Source: Cellulomonas sp. RIT-PI-Y (GTDB taxonomy: Bacteria; Actinomycetota; Actinomycetes; Actinomycetales; Cellulomonadaceae). Taken from it: 64,000 nucleotides of DNA. Positions 19,763 to 28,357 of the stretch are shown piece by piece. The notes below the pieces were generated by a model, which saw only the letters and a program-made list of their open reading frames with translations, was not told the DNA's origin and searched no databases. Each line of letters opens with the position of its first letter. The first letter of the stretch is position 1. The DNA is taken from positions 1 to 64,000 of the forward strand of contig NZ_JANZKP010000011.1 in the NCBI RefSeq assembly GCF_025642745.1. The letters run 5' to 3'. Both the position numbers and the translations under genes were made by a program.

Positions 19763-20292
19763 ACCCGGCGGCGCCGGCGGAGGACGACCAGTGCGACCAC
19801 CCCGGCCAGGAGCGCGAGCACCCCGGCGAGCGCCCACGGTGACGCGAGGGCCAGCTGCGCGGCCGCCCACACCGCGCCGAGTCCGACCGTGCCCCAGATG
19901 AACGCCCAGGCGATCGACCCCGGGATGGACGCGAGCAGGAACCGGGGGTAGGGCATCCGCAGCAGGCCCGATCCCACGAACACCGCGGTCTGCACCCCGA
20001 CCGTGACGTAGGCGAAGGTCACGGCCAGCGGTCCCCAGCGGTGCACCAGTGCGAGTCCGCGCCGGGCGGTCGGCGTGGTCGTCAGGCGCTGGGCGTGGCC
20101 GCGCAGGACGTGCAGGCGGCCCTCGGCGGTGGGCTGGTCGACCCGGTCCGCGAGCCGTCCGGCGCCGGTGAACACACCGCGGCCCAGCCAGTAGAACAGG
20201 TGCGACCGGCCCATCACGATCACGAAGAGCGCGCCGATCACCGCCCAGAACGGCCATCCGGCCATCCCGTACACGGCCGCTGCATCGGTCAT
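19729..20292 (-). CDS. DedA/VTT-domain membrane protein
   Basis: A 187-residue integral membrane protein of the DedA (SNARE-associated/VTT) family, whose members move or flip envelope lipids such as the undecaprenyl phosphate carrier. Four or five hydrophobic segments are visible, with the reentrant region around HRWGPLAVTFAYVTVGVQT and a Gly/Pro motif near GSIAW. It is short but complete. It ends in a basic RRRRR stretch. A leaderless-type promoter precedes the ATG, so it is transcribed apart from znuB upstream. The link to the nearby uppS is suggestive only. Confidence 0.85.
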   Translation of the reverse strand: MTDAAAVYGMAGWPFWAVIGALFVIVMGRSHLFYWLGRGVFTGAGRLADRVDQPTAEGRLHVLRGHAQRLTTTPTARRGLALVHRWGPLAVTFAYVTVGVQTAVFVGSGLLRMPYPRFLLASIPGSIAWAFIWGTVGLGAVWAAAQLALASPWALAGVLALLAGVVALVVLRRRRRVQEPSSSATQT

Positions 20293-20304
20293 GGCGTCAG
20301 TCTA
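20293..20304 (-). promoter_or_regulatory. -10 element of the DedA gene
   Basis: On the minus strand TAGACT (20304-20299) is followed by six bases and the ATG at 20292, the same leaderless geometry as recO, dgt and dnaG. Confidence 0.6.
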
Positions 20305-20343
20305 CGAGTGAGGACAGGCTGACCTGACCGCAGGACGGCCGGT

Positions 20344-21267
20344 TCAGGGCGTCCGCGCGAGGTCCACGTCGTCCGGCAGCTCCGGGTGCGGGTCCCGGGC
20401 CAGCGACGCCCTGCGGTGGCGGCCGAACAGCGGGCGCAGCACGGCGGTGCCGGCGTAGAGCGCGATCGCCAGCAGCACGATGGTCGCGCCGGGCGGGTAG
20501 TCCTCCCAGTAGGTGATCGAGAGGCCGACCACGCTGACGGCGACGCCGATCCCGCTGGCGATGCCCATGGTGCGGCTGAACGACCCGGCGAACAGCTGGG
20601 CGACCGCCACCGGCACGATCATCAGCGCGGACACCAGCAACAGCCCGACCACCCGCATGGCGACCGTGACGGTCAGCGCGGACATCACGGCCACCACCAT
20701 GTTGAGGAAGGTCACCGGCAGGCCGGATCCGCGGGCGAACTCCTCGTCGTGGCTGACCGCGAACAGCACGTGCCGCAGGCCGAGGCCGATCAGCAGGACG
20801 CCGACCGCCAGGCCGACGGTCCACCACAGGTCCTGGCCGGTCACGGTGGCGATCGAGCCGAACAGGTAGGACATCAGGTTCGCGTTGGTGCCGCCGGCGA
20901 CCTTGATCAGGAGCACACCACCGGCGATGCCGCCGTAGAACAGCAGGGCCAGCGCCAGGTCACCGGAGGTGCGGCCGCGGGCGCGGACCCATTCGATGAT
21001 GACCGAGCCGATCACCGCGGCGACCACGGCCCCGGGGATCGCCAGGGTGTCGGCGGGGGACAGGCTGGCCCAGGTGCCGACCAGCCAGCCCATCGCGACA
21101 CCGGTCAGGGCCACGTGGCCGATCCCGTCGCCCATCAGGGCCAGCCGACGCTGGACCAGGAAGGTGCCGACCACGGGTGCGGCGGCGCCGACCAGGACGG
21201 CGGCGATCAGGGCGCGCTGCATGAGCGGGGAGCTGAGCATGTCGCCCAGGGTGCTGATCCAGCTCAC
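20344..21267 (-). CDS. znuB: zinc ABC transporter permease
   Basis: A 307-residue ABC-3 family permease with about eight hydrophobic segments, including the family's GDGIGHVALTGVAMGWL segment near the second helix. It forms the membrane channel of the ZnuABC importer. It begins at GTG 21267, overlapping the znuC stop by four bases (GTGA). The C-terminal tail is short and charged. Zinc specificity is taken from the partner binding protein and the operator upstream. Confidence 0.93.
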   Translation of the reverse strand: MSWISTLGDMLSSPLMQRALIAAVLVGAAAPVVGTFLVQRRLALMGDGIGHVALTGVAMGWLVGTWASLSPADTLAIPGAVVAAVIGSVIIEWVRARGRTSGDLALALLFYGGIAGGVLLIKVAGGTNANLMSYLFGSIATVTGQDLWWTVGLAVGVLLIGLGLRHVLFAVSHDEEFARGSGLPVTFLNMVVAVMSALTVTVAMRVVGLLLVSALMIVPVAVAQLFAGSFSRTMGIASGIGVAVSVVGLSITYWEDYPPGATIVLLAIALYAGTAVLRPLFGRHRRASLARDPHPELPDDVDLARTP

Positions 21268-22061
21268 GGCAGGACCTCCATCGACAGGCCGGTGCCGGAC
21301 TCCGGCGGGACGTCCGCGTGCGGGTGGGTGTGGTCGTGCCCGGGCTCGGCGTGCTCGCCGCGCGGGGTGGGCGGCGGACCGTCGTGCACCACCCGGCCGT
21401 GCCGCAGGACGACGGCGCGGTCGATCAGGGTGGAGAAGGACCCGATCTCGTGCAGGATCACCAGCACCGAGCTGCCGCCGCCGTGCAGGCGCCGGACCGT
21501 CTCGACGAAGGTCTCCTGGGTGGGCAGGTCGATGCCGGAGGTCGGCTCGTCCAGGACCAGCAGCTCGGGGTCGCGGATCAGTGCCCGGGCGATCAGCACC
21601 CGCTGCTGCTGGCCGCCGGACATCTCCAGGACGGAGCGCTTGGCCAGGGCGGTCATGCCGACCTGTTCCAGTGCCGCCATCGCCCGGCGGTGTGCACCAC
21701 GCGGGGGACGCAGGCGACGACCGTGCACCAGACCGGAGACGACCACCTCGACCGCGGTGGCCGGGATGCCGCCGCCGGCGGGCAGCCGCTGCGGGACGTA
21801 GCCGACCCGCGCCCAGGGGACCGCGGGGCCGAGCGGCTCGCCGAGCAGGTCGATCCGGCCCGCGGTGTGCGGGGTGATCCCCAGCACGGTGCGGACCAGG
21901 GTCGACTTGCCGGAGCCGTTGGCGCCGAGCAGGGCCACGACCTCCCCGGCGCCGACGGTCAGGTCGACGCCGAACAGGATCTGCTGGCCGCCGAGCTGGA
22001 CGTCGACGCCGTGTGCGCGCACGGCGGGTGCGCGCACCGCGTCCGCTGAGTCATCGTTCAC
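21264..22061 (-). CDS. znuC: zinc ABC transporter ATPase
   Basis: A 265-residue ATP-binding subunit. Walker A GANGSGKST, signature LEMSGGQQQR, Walker B LLVLDEPTSG and the switch His in VILHEIG are all present. I choose GTG 22061 because it overlaps the znuA stop as GTGA; GTG 22067 is possible. The C-terminal tail is His-rich (GHDHTHPHAD), a feature of zinc-handling proteins that may bind metal. Confidence 0.93.
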   Translation of the reverse strand: MNDDSADAVRAPAVRAHGVDVQLGGQQILFGVDLTVGAGEVVALLGANGSGKSTLVRTVLGITPHTAGRIDLLGEPLGPAVPWARVGYVPQRLPAGGGIPATAVEVVVSGLVHGRRLRPPRGAHRRAMAALEQVGMTALAKRSVLEMSGGQQQRVLIARALIRDPELLVLDEPTSGIDLPTQETFVETVRRLHGGGSSVLVILHEIGSFSTLIDRAVVLRHGRVVHDGPPPTPRGEHAEPGHDHTHPHADVPPESGTGLSMEVLP

Positions 22062-22999
22062 GAGCACGACAATGCCGTGCGCAGCGCCTCGAGGTTGGCA
22101 TCCGCGATCGAGACGTAGTCCTGCGTGTCGTCGGTGAGACCCTCGATCGGGTCCAGCACCGCGGTCTGCACGCCCAGCTCGTCGGCGAGGGTCTCGGCGA
22201 CCTTCGGGCTGGCCAGGGTCTCGAAGAAGATCGTGGTCACGCCCTGGTCCTGCACCAGCGAGGAGATCTCGCGCAGCCGGGCCGGGGAGGGCTCGGCCTC
22301 CGGGTCGACGCCGGAGATGCCGACCTGGGTCAGGTCGTACTGCTCGGCCAGGTAGCCGAAGGCCTCATGGGTGGTGACGATGGTCCGCTCCTGGCAGGTC
22401 GCGAGGCCGTCGGTGTAGCGCTGGTCCAGCTCGTCCATCGAGGTGGCGAAGGCGGCGGCGTTCGCGGTGAACTCGTCGGCGTGGTCCGGGTCGATCTCGC
22501 CCAGGGCCGCGGCGACGTCGTCGGCGACCTTCGGGAGCAGGGTCGGGTTCAGCCAGAAGTGCGGGTCGTTGCTGCCGTGCTCGTGGTCGTCCTCGCCCTC
22601 CTCCTCGTCCTCGGAGTGCTCGGCGGCGTGCAGCGTCACGTCGTCGGCGGCGTCCACCACGTGCGACGGCGGGTTGGCGTCCACCGCCTCGTCCACGGAC
22701 GCCTGGAAGTCGGAGAGGTAGACCACCAGGTCCGCGCGGCCGAGCTCGTTCACCTGCGACGGCGACAGCTCCAGGTCGTGCGGCTCGGCCCCGGGCGGGG
22801 TCAGCGAGGACACGCTGACGTGGTCCCCGCCGATCTGCTGCGCGATGTACTGCAGCGGGTAGAACGAGGCGAGGACCGAGATGCCGTCGCCGGTGCCGTC
22901 CGTGCCGCCGCTGTCACCCGAGGAGGAGCAGGCGGAGAGGGCCAGACCGGTGACGGCGAGGCCCGCGGTGAGCAGCAGGGCGCGACGGGGGGTTCTCAT
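22058..22999 (-). CDS. znuA: zinc-binding lipoprotein of ABC importer
   Basis: A 313-residue cluster A-I substrate-binding lipoprotein. The lipobox ends at Cys24. Predicted metal ligands are His74, His147, His211 and Asp283; His at the third position is the zinc-type choice, against Glu in Mn-type proteins. A His/Asp/Glu-rich loop precedes the second ligand (about residues 124-142), another zinc-type trait. The start is ATG 22999; a TTG at 23014 lies inside the operator and is less likely. It is the first gene of znuACB and sits directly behind a Zur-like site. Confidence 0.94.
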   Translation of the reverse strand: MRTPRRALLLTAGLAVTGLALSACSSSGDSGGTDGTGDGISVLASFYPLQYIAQQIGGDHVSVSSLTPPGAEPHDLELSPSQVNELGRADLVVYLSDFQASVDEAVDANPPSHVVDAADDVTLHAAEHSEDEEEGEDDHEHGSNDPHFWLNPTLLPKVADDVAAALGEIDPDHADEFTANAAAFATSMDELDQRYTDGLATCQERTIVTTHEAFGYLAEQYDLTQVGISGVDPEAEPSPARLREISSLVQDQGVTTIFFETLASPKVAETLADELGVQTAVLDPIEGLTDDTQDYVSIADANLEALRTALSCS

Positions 23000-23034
23000 G
23001 ACATCGATTCTCAACTAGATGAGAATCGATGTCA
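22999..23034. promoter_or_regulatory. double Zur-like operator of znuACB
   Basis: TGACATCGATTCTCA (22999-23013) and its exact reverse complement TGAGAATCGATGTCA (23020-23034) flank a 6-base spacer. Each 15-mer fits the TGA-N9-TCA form of actinobacterial Zur boxes and is itself partly palindromic, so two repressor dimers could bind. The left copy overlaps the znuA start codon, so bound repressor would block transcription. It also lies about 93 bases upstream of glyQS. Confidence 0.8.
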
Positions 23035-23057
23035 AAACGCGGTCCGTCGCTCCCGGG

Positions 23058-23098
23058 TAGCCTGGGCGGGATCTTCCCCGCGCCAGCCAGACGCGGGG
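23058..23098 (+). promoter_or_regulatory. probable glyQS promoter and 5' UTR hairpin
   Basis: TAGCCT (23058-23063) is a -10 candidate. CCCCGCG (23076-23082) and CGCGGGG (23092-23098) form a 7-bp hairpin in the leader before the GTG at 23127. It is not a T-box by any mark I can see. Confidence 0.35.
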
Positions 23099-23126
23099 CC
23101 CTCGGCACTCCAGGAGAGCAGTCACT

Positions 23127-24512
23127 GTGGCAGCACCGTCCCGTCTCGATTCCGTCGTCTCCCTCGCCAAGCGCCGAGGTTTCGTGTTCCAGAGCGGGGA
23201 GATCTACGGCGGATCCCGCTCGGCCTGGGACTACGGGCCTCTGGGTGTCGAGCTCAAGGAGAACATCAAGCGCCAGTGGTGGCGGACCGTGGTGCAGAGC
23301 CGCGACGACGTCGTCGGTCTGGACTCCGCGGTCATCCTGCCCCGCCAGGTGTGGGTGGCCTCCGGTCACGTCGGGGTGTTCACCGACCCGCTGACCGAGT
23401 GCCTGTCCTGCCACAAGCGGTTCCGCGAGGACCAGATGATCGAGGAGTTCGAGGAGAAGAAGGGGCGTGCCCCTGAGGGCGGCCTGGCGGAGATCGCCTG
23501 CCCGAACTGCGGCACCCGTGGTCAGTGGACCGAGCCGCGTGACTTCAACATGATGCTCAAGACCCACCTGGGCCCGGTGGAGGACGAGTCCGGCCTGCAC
23601 TACCTGCGTCCGGAGACCGCCCAGGGCATCTTCGTGAACTTCGGCAACGTGCTGACCACCGCGCGCAAGAAGCCGCCGTTCGGCATCGGCCAGATCGGCA
23701 AGTCCTTCCGCAACGAGATCACGCCGGGCAACTTCATCTTCCGGACCCGCGAGTTCGAGCAGATGGAGATGGAGTTCTTCGTCGAGCCGGGCACGGACGA
23801 GACGTGGCACCAGTACTGGATCGACGCGCGCACCGACTGGTACGTCGACCTGGGGTTGTCCCGGGAGAACCTGCGGCACTACGAGCACCCCTCGGAGAAG
23901 CTGTCGCACTACTCCAAGCGGACCGTCGACATCGAGTACCGGTTCGGCTTCTCGGGCTCGGAGTGGGGGGAGCTCGAGGGCATCGCGAACCGCACCGACT
24001 TCGACCTGTCCACGCACAGCAAGCACTCCGGGCAGGACCTGTCCTACTTCGACCAGGGCAAGAACGAGCGCTGGGTGCCCTACGTGATCGAGCCGGCCGC
24101 CGGCCTGACCCGATCGCTGATGGCCTTCCTGATCGAGGCCTACCACGAGGACGAGGCGCCGAACTCGAAGGGCGGCGTCGACAAGCGCGTCGTGCTCCGG
24201 CTCGACCCGCGCCTGGCCCCGGTCAAGGCCGCGGTGCTCCCGCTGTCCCGCAACGAGCAGCTGTCCCCGGTCGCCCGTGAGCTGGCGGCCGAGCTGCGCA
24301 AGAACTGGAACGTCGACTTCGACGACGCCGGGGCGATCGGTCGCCGGTACCGCCGTCAGGACGAGATCGGCACCCCGTTCTGCATCACGGTGGACTTCGA
24401 CAGCCTGGAGGATCGGGCCGTCACCATCCGGCACCGTGACGACATGACGCAGGAGCGCGTCCCGCTGGACCAGGTGGTCTCCTACCTGGCGGCCCGGCTG
24501 ATCGGCGCCTGA
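23127..24512 (+). CDS. glyQS: glycyl-tRNA synthetase, single-chain type
   Basis: A 461-residue class II synthetase of the eukaryote/archaeal-like dimeric type used by actinobacteria, charging tRNA-Gly. It starts at GTG 23127, 8 bases after CAGGAGAG. Class II motif 2 ([18 protein letters not shown]) and motif 3 near [10 protein letters not shown] are visible. Two Cys pairs, CLSC (92/95) and CPNC (125/128), form the zinc-ribbon insertion. The C-terminal ~100 residues are the anticodon-binding domain. A strong hairpin follows. It is divergent from the zinc importer, but any zinc link is speculation. Confidence 0.96.
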   Translation: MAAPSRLDSVVSLAKRRGFVFQSGEIYGGSRSAWDYGPLGVELKENIKRQWWRTVVQSRDDVVGLDSAVILPRQVWVASGHVGVFTDPLTECLSCHKRFREDQMIEEFEEKKGRAPEGGLAEIACPNCGTRGQWTEPRDFNMMLKTHLGPVEDESGLHYLRPETAQGIFVNFGNVLTTARKKPPFGIGQIGKSFRNEITPGNFIFRTREFEQMEMEFFVEPGTDETWHQYWIDARTDWYVDLGLSRENLRHYEHPSEKLSHYSKRTVDIEYRFGFSGSEWGELEGIANRTDFDLSTHSKHSGQDLSYFDQGKNERWVPYVIEPAAGLTRSLMAFLIEAYHEDEAPNSKGGVDKRVVLRLDPRLAPVKAAVLPLSRNEQLSPVARELAAELRKNWNVDFDDAGAIGRRYRRQDEIGTPFCITVDFDSLEDRAVTIRHRDDMTQERVPLDQVVSYLAARLIGA

Positions 24513-24530
24513 CCCTGGCACGTTTCTGGC

Positions 24531-24567
24531 GGTCCGGCCCCCGGGAGGAATCCCCGGGGGCCGGACC
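24531..24567 (+). terminator. glyQS terminator hairpin
   Basis: GGTCCGGCCCCCGGG (24531-24545) pairs perfectly over 15 bp with 24553-24567, with a 7-base loop AGGAATC. There is no T-run. It ends five bases before the GTG of the next gene, so the two genes are probably transcribed separately or by partial read-through. Confidence 0.75.
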
Positions 24568-24571
24568 GTCG

Positions 24572-25738
24572 GTGCACGGGCACTCGCACGGGGCCGCCGA
24601 CCTGCCCCCGGTCCCGGTCGGACGGCGGGCCCGCGTCGTGGTCTACGGCCTGCTGCTCGCGGCGCTGGTCGTGACGGCGGTCGGCCTGGTCGCGCTCTGG
24701 CCCCGGGGCGACCTGCCCGTGCTGCAGACCGCCCCCGACGGCGCGACCTACCAGCGGATGACCGTGACCGCCGTCGACCCGGACAGCGCCGACTCGGTGA
24801 TCACGGCGGAGGACGCCGCCGGCGAGCCGGTGACGGTGCAGATCGGCGCGGAGTACCTGGACGTCCTGCACGACGGCGACGTGATCCGGGTCCTGGTGCT
24901 CGACCCGTCGATGACCGGCGGCACCGCGACCGCGATCTTCGTCGACCTGGTGCGCGGGCCGCCGATGCTCCTGATGGCGCTGGTGCTCGGGCTCCTGGTG
25001 CTGGCGGTGGCCCGGCTGCGTGGCCTGGGCGCCCTGCTCGGGCTCGGGGTGTCGGTGGTCGGCGTGCTCTGGTTCACCGTCCCGGCCCTGGCCGAGGGAC
25101 GTCCCGCCCTGGCGGTGGCCCTGGTGACGTCGGCGGCGCTGATGTTCGTCCTGCTCTACCTGGCGCACGGCATCTCGCTCCGCACCTCGACCGCGCTGCT
25201 CGGCACCCTCGGCGGGCTGCTGGCCACCGGGCTGCTCGCCGCCTGGGCCACCGGTGCCACCCACCTGACCGGGCTCAGCGGGGAGAACGCCCTCGATCTG
25301 CGCCAGCTCGCCCCGGACGCCAGCCTGCGCGGCGTCCTGCTGTGCGGCATCGTGCTGGCCGGTCTGGGCGTGCTGAACGACGTCACCATCACCCAGGCCT
25401 CGGCGGTCTGGGAGATGCGCGCGCTGTCACCGACCGCCGGGCGGTGGGCGCTGTTCCGCGGCGGGATGCGGGTCGGCCGGGACCACATCGCCTCGACGGT
25501 CTACACCGTGGCCTTCGCCTACCTCGGCGCGGCCCTGCCGCTGATCATGCTGGTGGCCATGTCCGACCGGACGCTGCTGGACACCCTGACCAGCGGGGAG
25601 ATCGCCGAGGAGGTGGTCCGCACCCTGGTCGGGTCGATCGGCCTGGTGCTGGCGATCCCGTTGACGACCGCGGTGGCCGCCGCGCTGGTGCCCGGCCCGG
25701 TCGCCGCTCAGTCCTCCGAGGCCGGCACGCCGTCCTGA
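24572..25738 (+). CDS. YibE/F-family membrane protein
   Basis: A 388-residue protein starting MHGHSHG, a His-rich N-terminus common in this family. One N-terminal membrane helix is followed by an extracellular OB-like portion (residues ~50-125), then seven or eight membrane segments. The conserved core includes LYLAHGISLRTSTALLGTL, GVLNDVTITQASAVWEMR and GRDHIASTVYTVAFAYLGA. The family's biochemical role is not established; some members lie near bacteriocin or metal-stress genes. Its end overlaps, tail to tail, a paralogue on the other strand. Confidence 0.88.
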   Translation: MHGHSHGAADLPPVPVGRRARVVVYGLLLAALVVTAVGLVALWPRGDLPVLQTAPDGATYQRMTVTAVDPDSADSVITAEDAAGEPVTVQIGAEYLDVLHDGDVIRVLVLDPSMTGGTATAIFVDLVRGPPMLLMALVLGLLVLAVARLRGLGALLGLGVSVVGVLWFTVPALAEGRPALAVALVTSAALMFVLLYLAHGISLRTSTALLGTLGGLLATGLLAAWATGATHLTGLSGENALDLRQLAPDASLRGVLLCGIVLAGLGVLNDVTITQASAVWEMRALSPTAGRWALFRGGMRVGRDHIASTVYTVAFAYLGAALPLIMLVAMSDRTLLDTLTSGEIAEEVVRTLVGSIGLVLAIPLTTAVAAALVPGPVAAQSSEAGTPS

Positions 25739-27009
25739 TCGGCCTGCGGTGCCGGACCGCCGTCCTGTTCGGCCCGCGGTGCCGGACCGCCGTGGGCGTG
25801 CGCGTGCTCGACCACCCGGTGCCGCCCGCTGGCCGCCCCCGGCACCGCCGCGACCACCGCCGCGACAGCCGTGGTCAGCGGCACGGCCAGCACGAGTCCG
25901 ATCGACGACACGCAGGTCCGCACGATCTCCTCCGCGAACTCCCCGCCGGTCAGCGTGCTCCACAGCGGCAGGCCGTAGAGCTGCAACAGCATCAGGATCG
26001 GCAGTGCCGCCCCCGAGTAGGCGAAGGCGATGGTGTAGACGGTGGAGGCGATGTGGTCCCGGCCGATCCGCATCCCGCCCCGGAACAGCTCGCGGCGACT
26101 CGCTCCGGGGGAGGCCGTCCGCAGCTCCCACACCGCGGAGGCCTGGGTGATCGTGACGTCGTTCAGCACGCCGAGCCCGGCCAGCACCAGCCCGCACAGG
26201 AAGATCCCGCGCAGCGAGGTGGCCCCCGAGTCGCCGAGCAGCTGGGCCAGCCGGTAGCTGTCCTCGGTGCTGGCGACGTTCAGCCGGGCCCACCGCACCG
26301 CGATCACCCCGAGCCCCGCGGTGAGCAGCAGGCCGGCCAGGGTGCCGAGCAGGGCCGTCGAGGTGCGCAACGACACCCCGTGCGCGAGGTAGAGCACCAC
26401 GGTCATGATCACCGTGGCGGCGCACAGCGCGACGACCAGGGCGGGTCGGTCGGACAGCAGCGCGGGCAGCACGTAGCCGCCGATGGTGACGAAGGCGAGC
26501 GCCAGTCCGACCAGGGCGCGGGCGCCGCGGGCCCCCGCGACCAGCACCACCGCCAGCGCGAAGGCCAGGGCGATCGCGACCAGCGGCAGGGTGCGCTGGT
26601 AGTCGTGCCAGGCCCAGACCTCGGTGCCGCCGTCCGTGCCGGGGTAGTGCTGCACCACGATCCTCGTCCCGGGCGAGACCTCACCGTCGGTGACCGCGGA
26701 CGGCGCCCAGAGCTGGATCTCCCGGCCCTGCTCGGTGCCACTGGTGACCTCGGCGGTCAGGCGCAGGCAGGGCACGGTGTCCGGGATGGTGCCGTCGGCG
26801 AGCCGGTCCTCCTCGATGCCGTCGCAGCGGCGTTCCTCGGTGGCGGTGACCACGGCGGAGGGGTAGTCGACGTCCACGTCGGTCAGCACCTGGGCGCTGC
26901 TCGGGGTGCTGCCGTCCGGCCAGGTCAGGGCGATGCCGATCCCCGCGGCGAGCACCAGGGGGACCAGGACGGCGGCGACGATCAGGCGGGCGCGTCGGGC
27001 GGGATGCAC
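25708..27009 (-). CDS. second YibE/F-family membrane protein
   Basis: A 433-residue paralogue of the gene facing it, sharing HGVSLRTSTALLGTL, GVLNDVTITQASAVWELR and GRDHIASTVYTIAFAYSGA. It starts at GTG 27009; longer upstream frames run into the dusB gene. An N-terminal membrane helix precedes a larger extracellular domain (about residues 40-145) with a Cys pair, then the polytopic core. The C-terminus carries two imperfect copies of a ten-residue Gly-Pro-Ala/Gln-Asp repeat, encoded by a 30-bp tandem duplication in and next to the convergent overlap. Function unknown. Confidence 0.87.
   Translation of the reverse strand: MHPARRARLIVAAVLVPLVLAAGIGIALTWPDGSTPSSAQVLTDVDVDYPSAVVTATEERRCDGIEEDRLADGTIPDTVPCLRLTAEVTSGTEQGREIQLWAPSAVTDGEVSPGTRIVVQHYPGTDGGTEVWAWHDYQRTLPLVAIALAFALAVVLVAGARGARALVGLALAFVTIGGYVLPALLSDRPALVVALCAATVIMTVVLYLAHGVSLRTSTALLGTLAGLLLTAGLGVIAVRWARLNVASTEDSYRLAQLLGDSGATSLRGIFLCGLVLAGLGVLNDVTITQASAVWELRTASPGASRRELFRGGMRIGRDHIASTVYTIAFAYSGAALPILMLLQLYGLPLWSTLTGGEFAEEIVRTCVSSIGLVLAVPLTTAVAAVVAAVPGAASGRHRVVEHAHAHGGPAPRAEQDGGPAPQADQDGVPASED
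25731..25790. repeat. 30-bp tandem duplication at converging gene ends
   Basis: Two adjacent 30-base units (25731-25760 and 25761-25790) differ at two positions. They encode a repeated ten-residue piece at the C-terminus of the minus-strand gene. The first unit includes the stop codon of the plus-strand gene (25736-25738). Confidence 0.8.
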
Positions 27010-27022
27010 CCGGCCGATTCTG
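27010..27022 (-). promoter_or_regulatory. -10 element of the leftward YibE/F gene
   Basis: CAGAAT (27022-27017, minus strand) is followed by seven bases and the GTG at 27009, which implies a leaderless or nearly leaderless transcript. Confidence 0.45.
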
Positions 27023-27073
27023 CCGTTTCGGATCACCGAAGATTCCGATGACGCGCCGGGTCGGCGGCCGGGG

Positions 27074-27085
27074 GACAATGAGGTG
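27074..27085 (+). promoter_or_regulatory. -10 element of dusB
   Basis: GACAAT (27074-27079) precedes tandem GTG codons. The second GTG (27086) lies exactly six bases after the hexamer, as at recO. Confidence 0.55.
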
Positions 27086-28252
27086 GTGACCGCCCCGACC
27101 ACCACCCCCGTGCTGCCCCCGCTCCGGATCGGCCCGCTGACCATCGACACCCCGGTGGAGCTGGCCCCGATGGCCGGGGTGACGAACGCCGCCTTCCGGC
27201 GGCTGTGCCGCGAGGCGGGCTCCGGGCTGTACGTGGCCGAGATGGTCACCAGCCGGGCGCTGGTCGAGCGCACCCCGGAGTCGATGCGGATCATCGAGCA
27301 CGACCCGAGCGAGCGCCCCCGGTCGGTGCAGGTCTATGGCGTGGACCCGGCGACCGTCGGCGCCGCGGTGCATCTGATCGCCTCGGAGGACCGGGCGGAC
27401 CACATCGACCTGAACTTCGGCTGCCCGGCGCCCAAGGTCACCCGGCGCGGCGGCGGCGCGGTGCTGCCGTGGAAGAGCGAGCTGTTCCGCGGCATCCTCA
27501 CCGCCGCGGTCGCGGCCGCCGAGCCCTACGGCGTGCCGGTCACGATGAAGATGCGCACGGGCATCGACGACGACCACCTGACCTACCTGGAGGCCGGCCT
27601 GGTCGCCCAGGACCTCGGAGTGGCCGCGGTGGCCCTGCACGGCCGCACCGCGGCGCAGCACTACTCCGGCCAGGCCGACTGGGAGGCGATCGCCCGGCTC
27701 AAGGAGGCCGTGACCGACATCCCGGTGCTCGGCAACGGCGACATCTGGTCCGCCGAGGACGCGCTGGAGATGGTCCGGCAGACCGGGTGCGACGGCGTGG
27801 TCGTGGGCCGTGGCTGCCAGGGACGCCCGTGGCTGTTCGCCGACCTGCAGGCCGCGTTCAACGGCTCGGACGAGCGGATCACCCCCGGGCTGCGGGAGGT
27901 CGCGGTCACGATCCGGCGGCACGCCGAGCTGATGATCGAGCACTTCGGCGAGGAGCTGAAGGCGATGCGCGAGCTGCGCAAGCACATGGCCTGGTACTTC
28001 AAGGGCTACCCGGTCGGCGGCACCCAGCGCCAGGGGCTGGCGATGGTGTCCTCGATGATCGAGCTGGACGAGCGACTCGGGGCCCTGGACCTGGACCAGC
28101 CGTACCCGGGTGAGGCGGCCGAGGGCCAGCGTGGCCGGGCCGGATCGCCCAAGCGCCCGATCCTGCCGGAGGGGTGGCTGGACTCGCGCGAGCTGTCCGA
28201 GGACTTCCGGCGCCACCTGCACGAGGCCGAGCTGTCGATCTCCGGCGGCTGA
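27086..28252 (+). CDS. dusB: tRNA-dihydrouridine synthase
   Basis: A 388-residue FMN-dependent enzyme that reduces uridines in the tRNA D-loop. The start is one of two adjacent GTG codons (27083 or 27086). The TIM barrel opens with VELAPMAGVTN; the catalytic Cys is in DLNFGCPAPKVTRRGGGA; the flavin phosphate-binding portion includes LGNGDIWS and VVVGRGCQGRPWLF. The C-terminal helical tRNA-binding domain contains the MRELRKHMAWYFKG motif. It is divergent from a YibE/F gene and convergent with the alpha-glucosidase gene. Confidence 0.94.
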   Translation: MTAPTTTPVLPPLRIGPLTIDTPVELAPMAGVTNAAFRRLCREAGSGLYVAEMVTSRALVERTPESMRIIEHDPSERPRSVQVYGVDPATVGAAVHLIASEDRADHIDLNFGCPAPKVTRRGGGAVLPWKSELFRGILTAAVAAAEPYGVPVTMKMRTGIDDDHLTYLEAGLVAQDLGVAAVALHGRTAAQHYSGQADWEAIARLKEAVTDIPVLGNGDIWSAEDALEMVRQTGCDGVVVGRGCQGRPWLFADLQAAFNGSDERITPGLREVAVTIRRHAELMIEHFGEELKAMRELRKHMAWYFKGYPVGGTQRQGLAMVSSMIELDERLGALDLDQPYPGEAAEGQRGRAGSPKRPILPEGWLDSRELSEDFRRHLHEAELSISGG

Positions 28253-28285
28253 GTCCCCGTCGGGCCGAGATCGGTACCTCCGCAC

Positions 28286-28334
28286 CGAGTTCGTGACCCC
28301 GGCGACCGATGTCGGCACCGGAGTCACGAACTCG
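28286..28334. terminator. bidirectional terminator between dusB and the alpha-glucosidase gene
   Basis: CGAGTTCGTGAC (28286-28297) pairs perfectly with GTCACGAACTCG (28323-28334). The enclosed 25 bases can form a smaller inner stem. It lies between two convergent stops and should work in both directions. Confidence 0.75.
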
Positions 28335-28357
28335 ACGCGAGGGCGAGGGCTACGGCG

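Noticed and set aside
23000-23014. TTG at 23014 as znuA start
   Set aside because: It lies within the operator and adds only five residues before a normal signal peptide; ATG 22999 fits better.
24545-24550. GGAGG in the hairpin loop as ribosome site of the YibE/F gene
   Set aside because: It is more than 20 bases from GTG 24572, too far for normal initiation.
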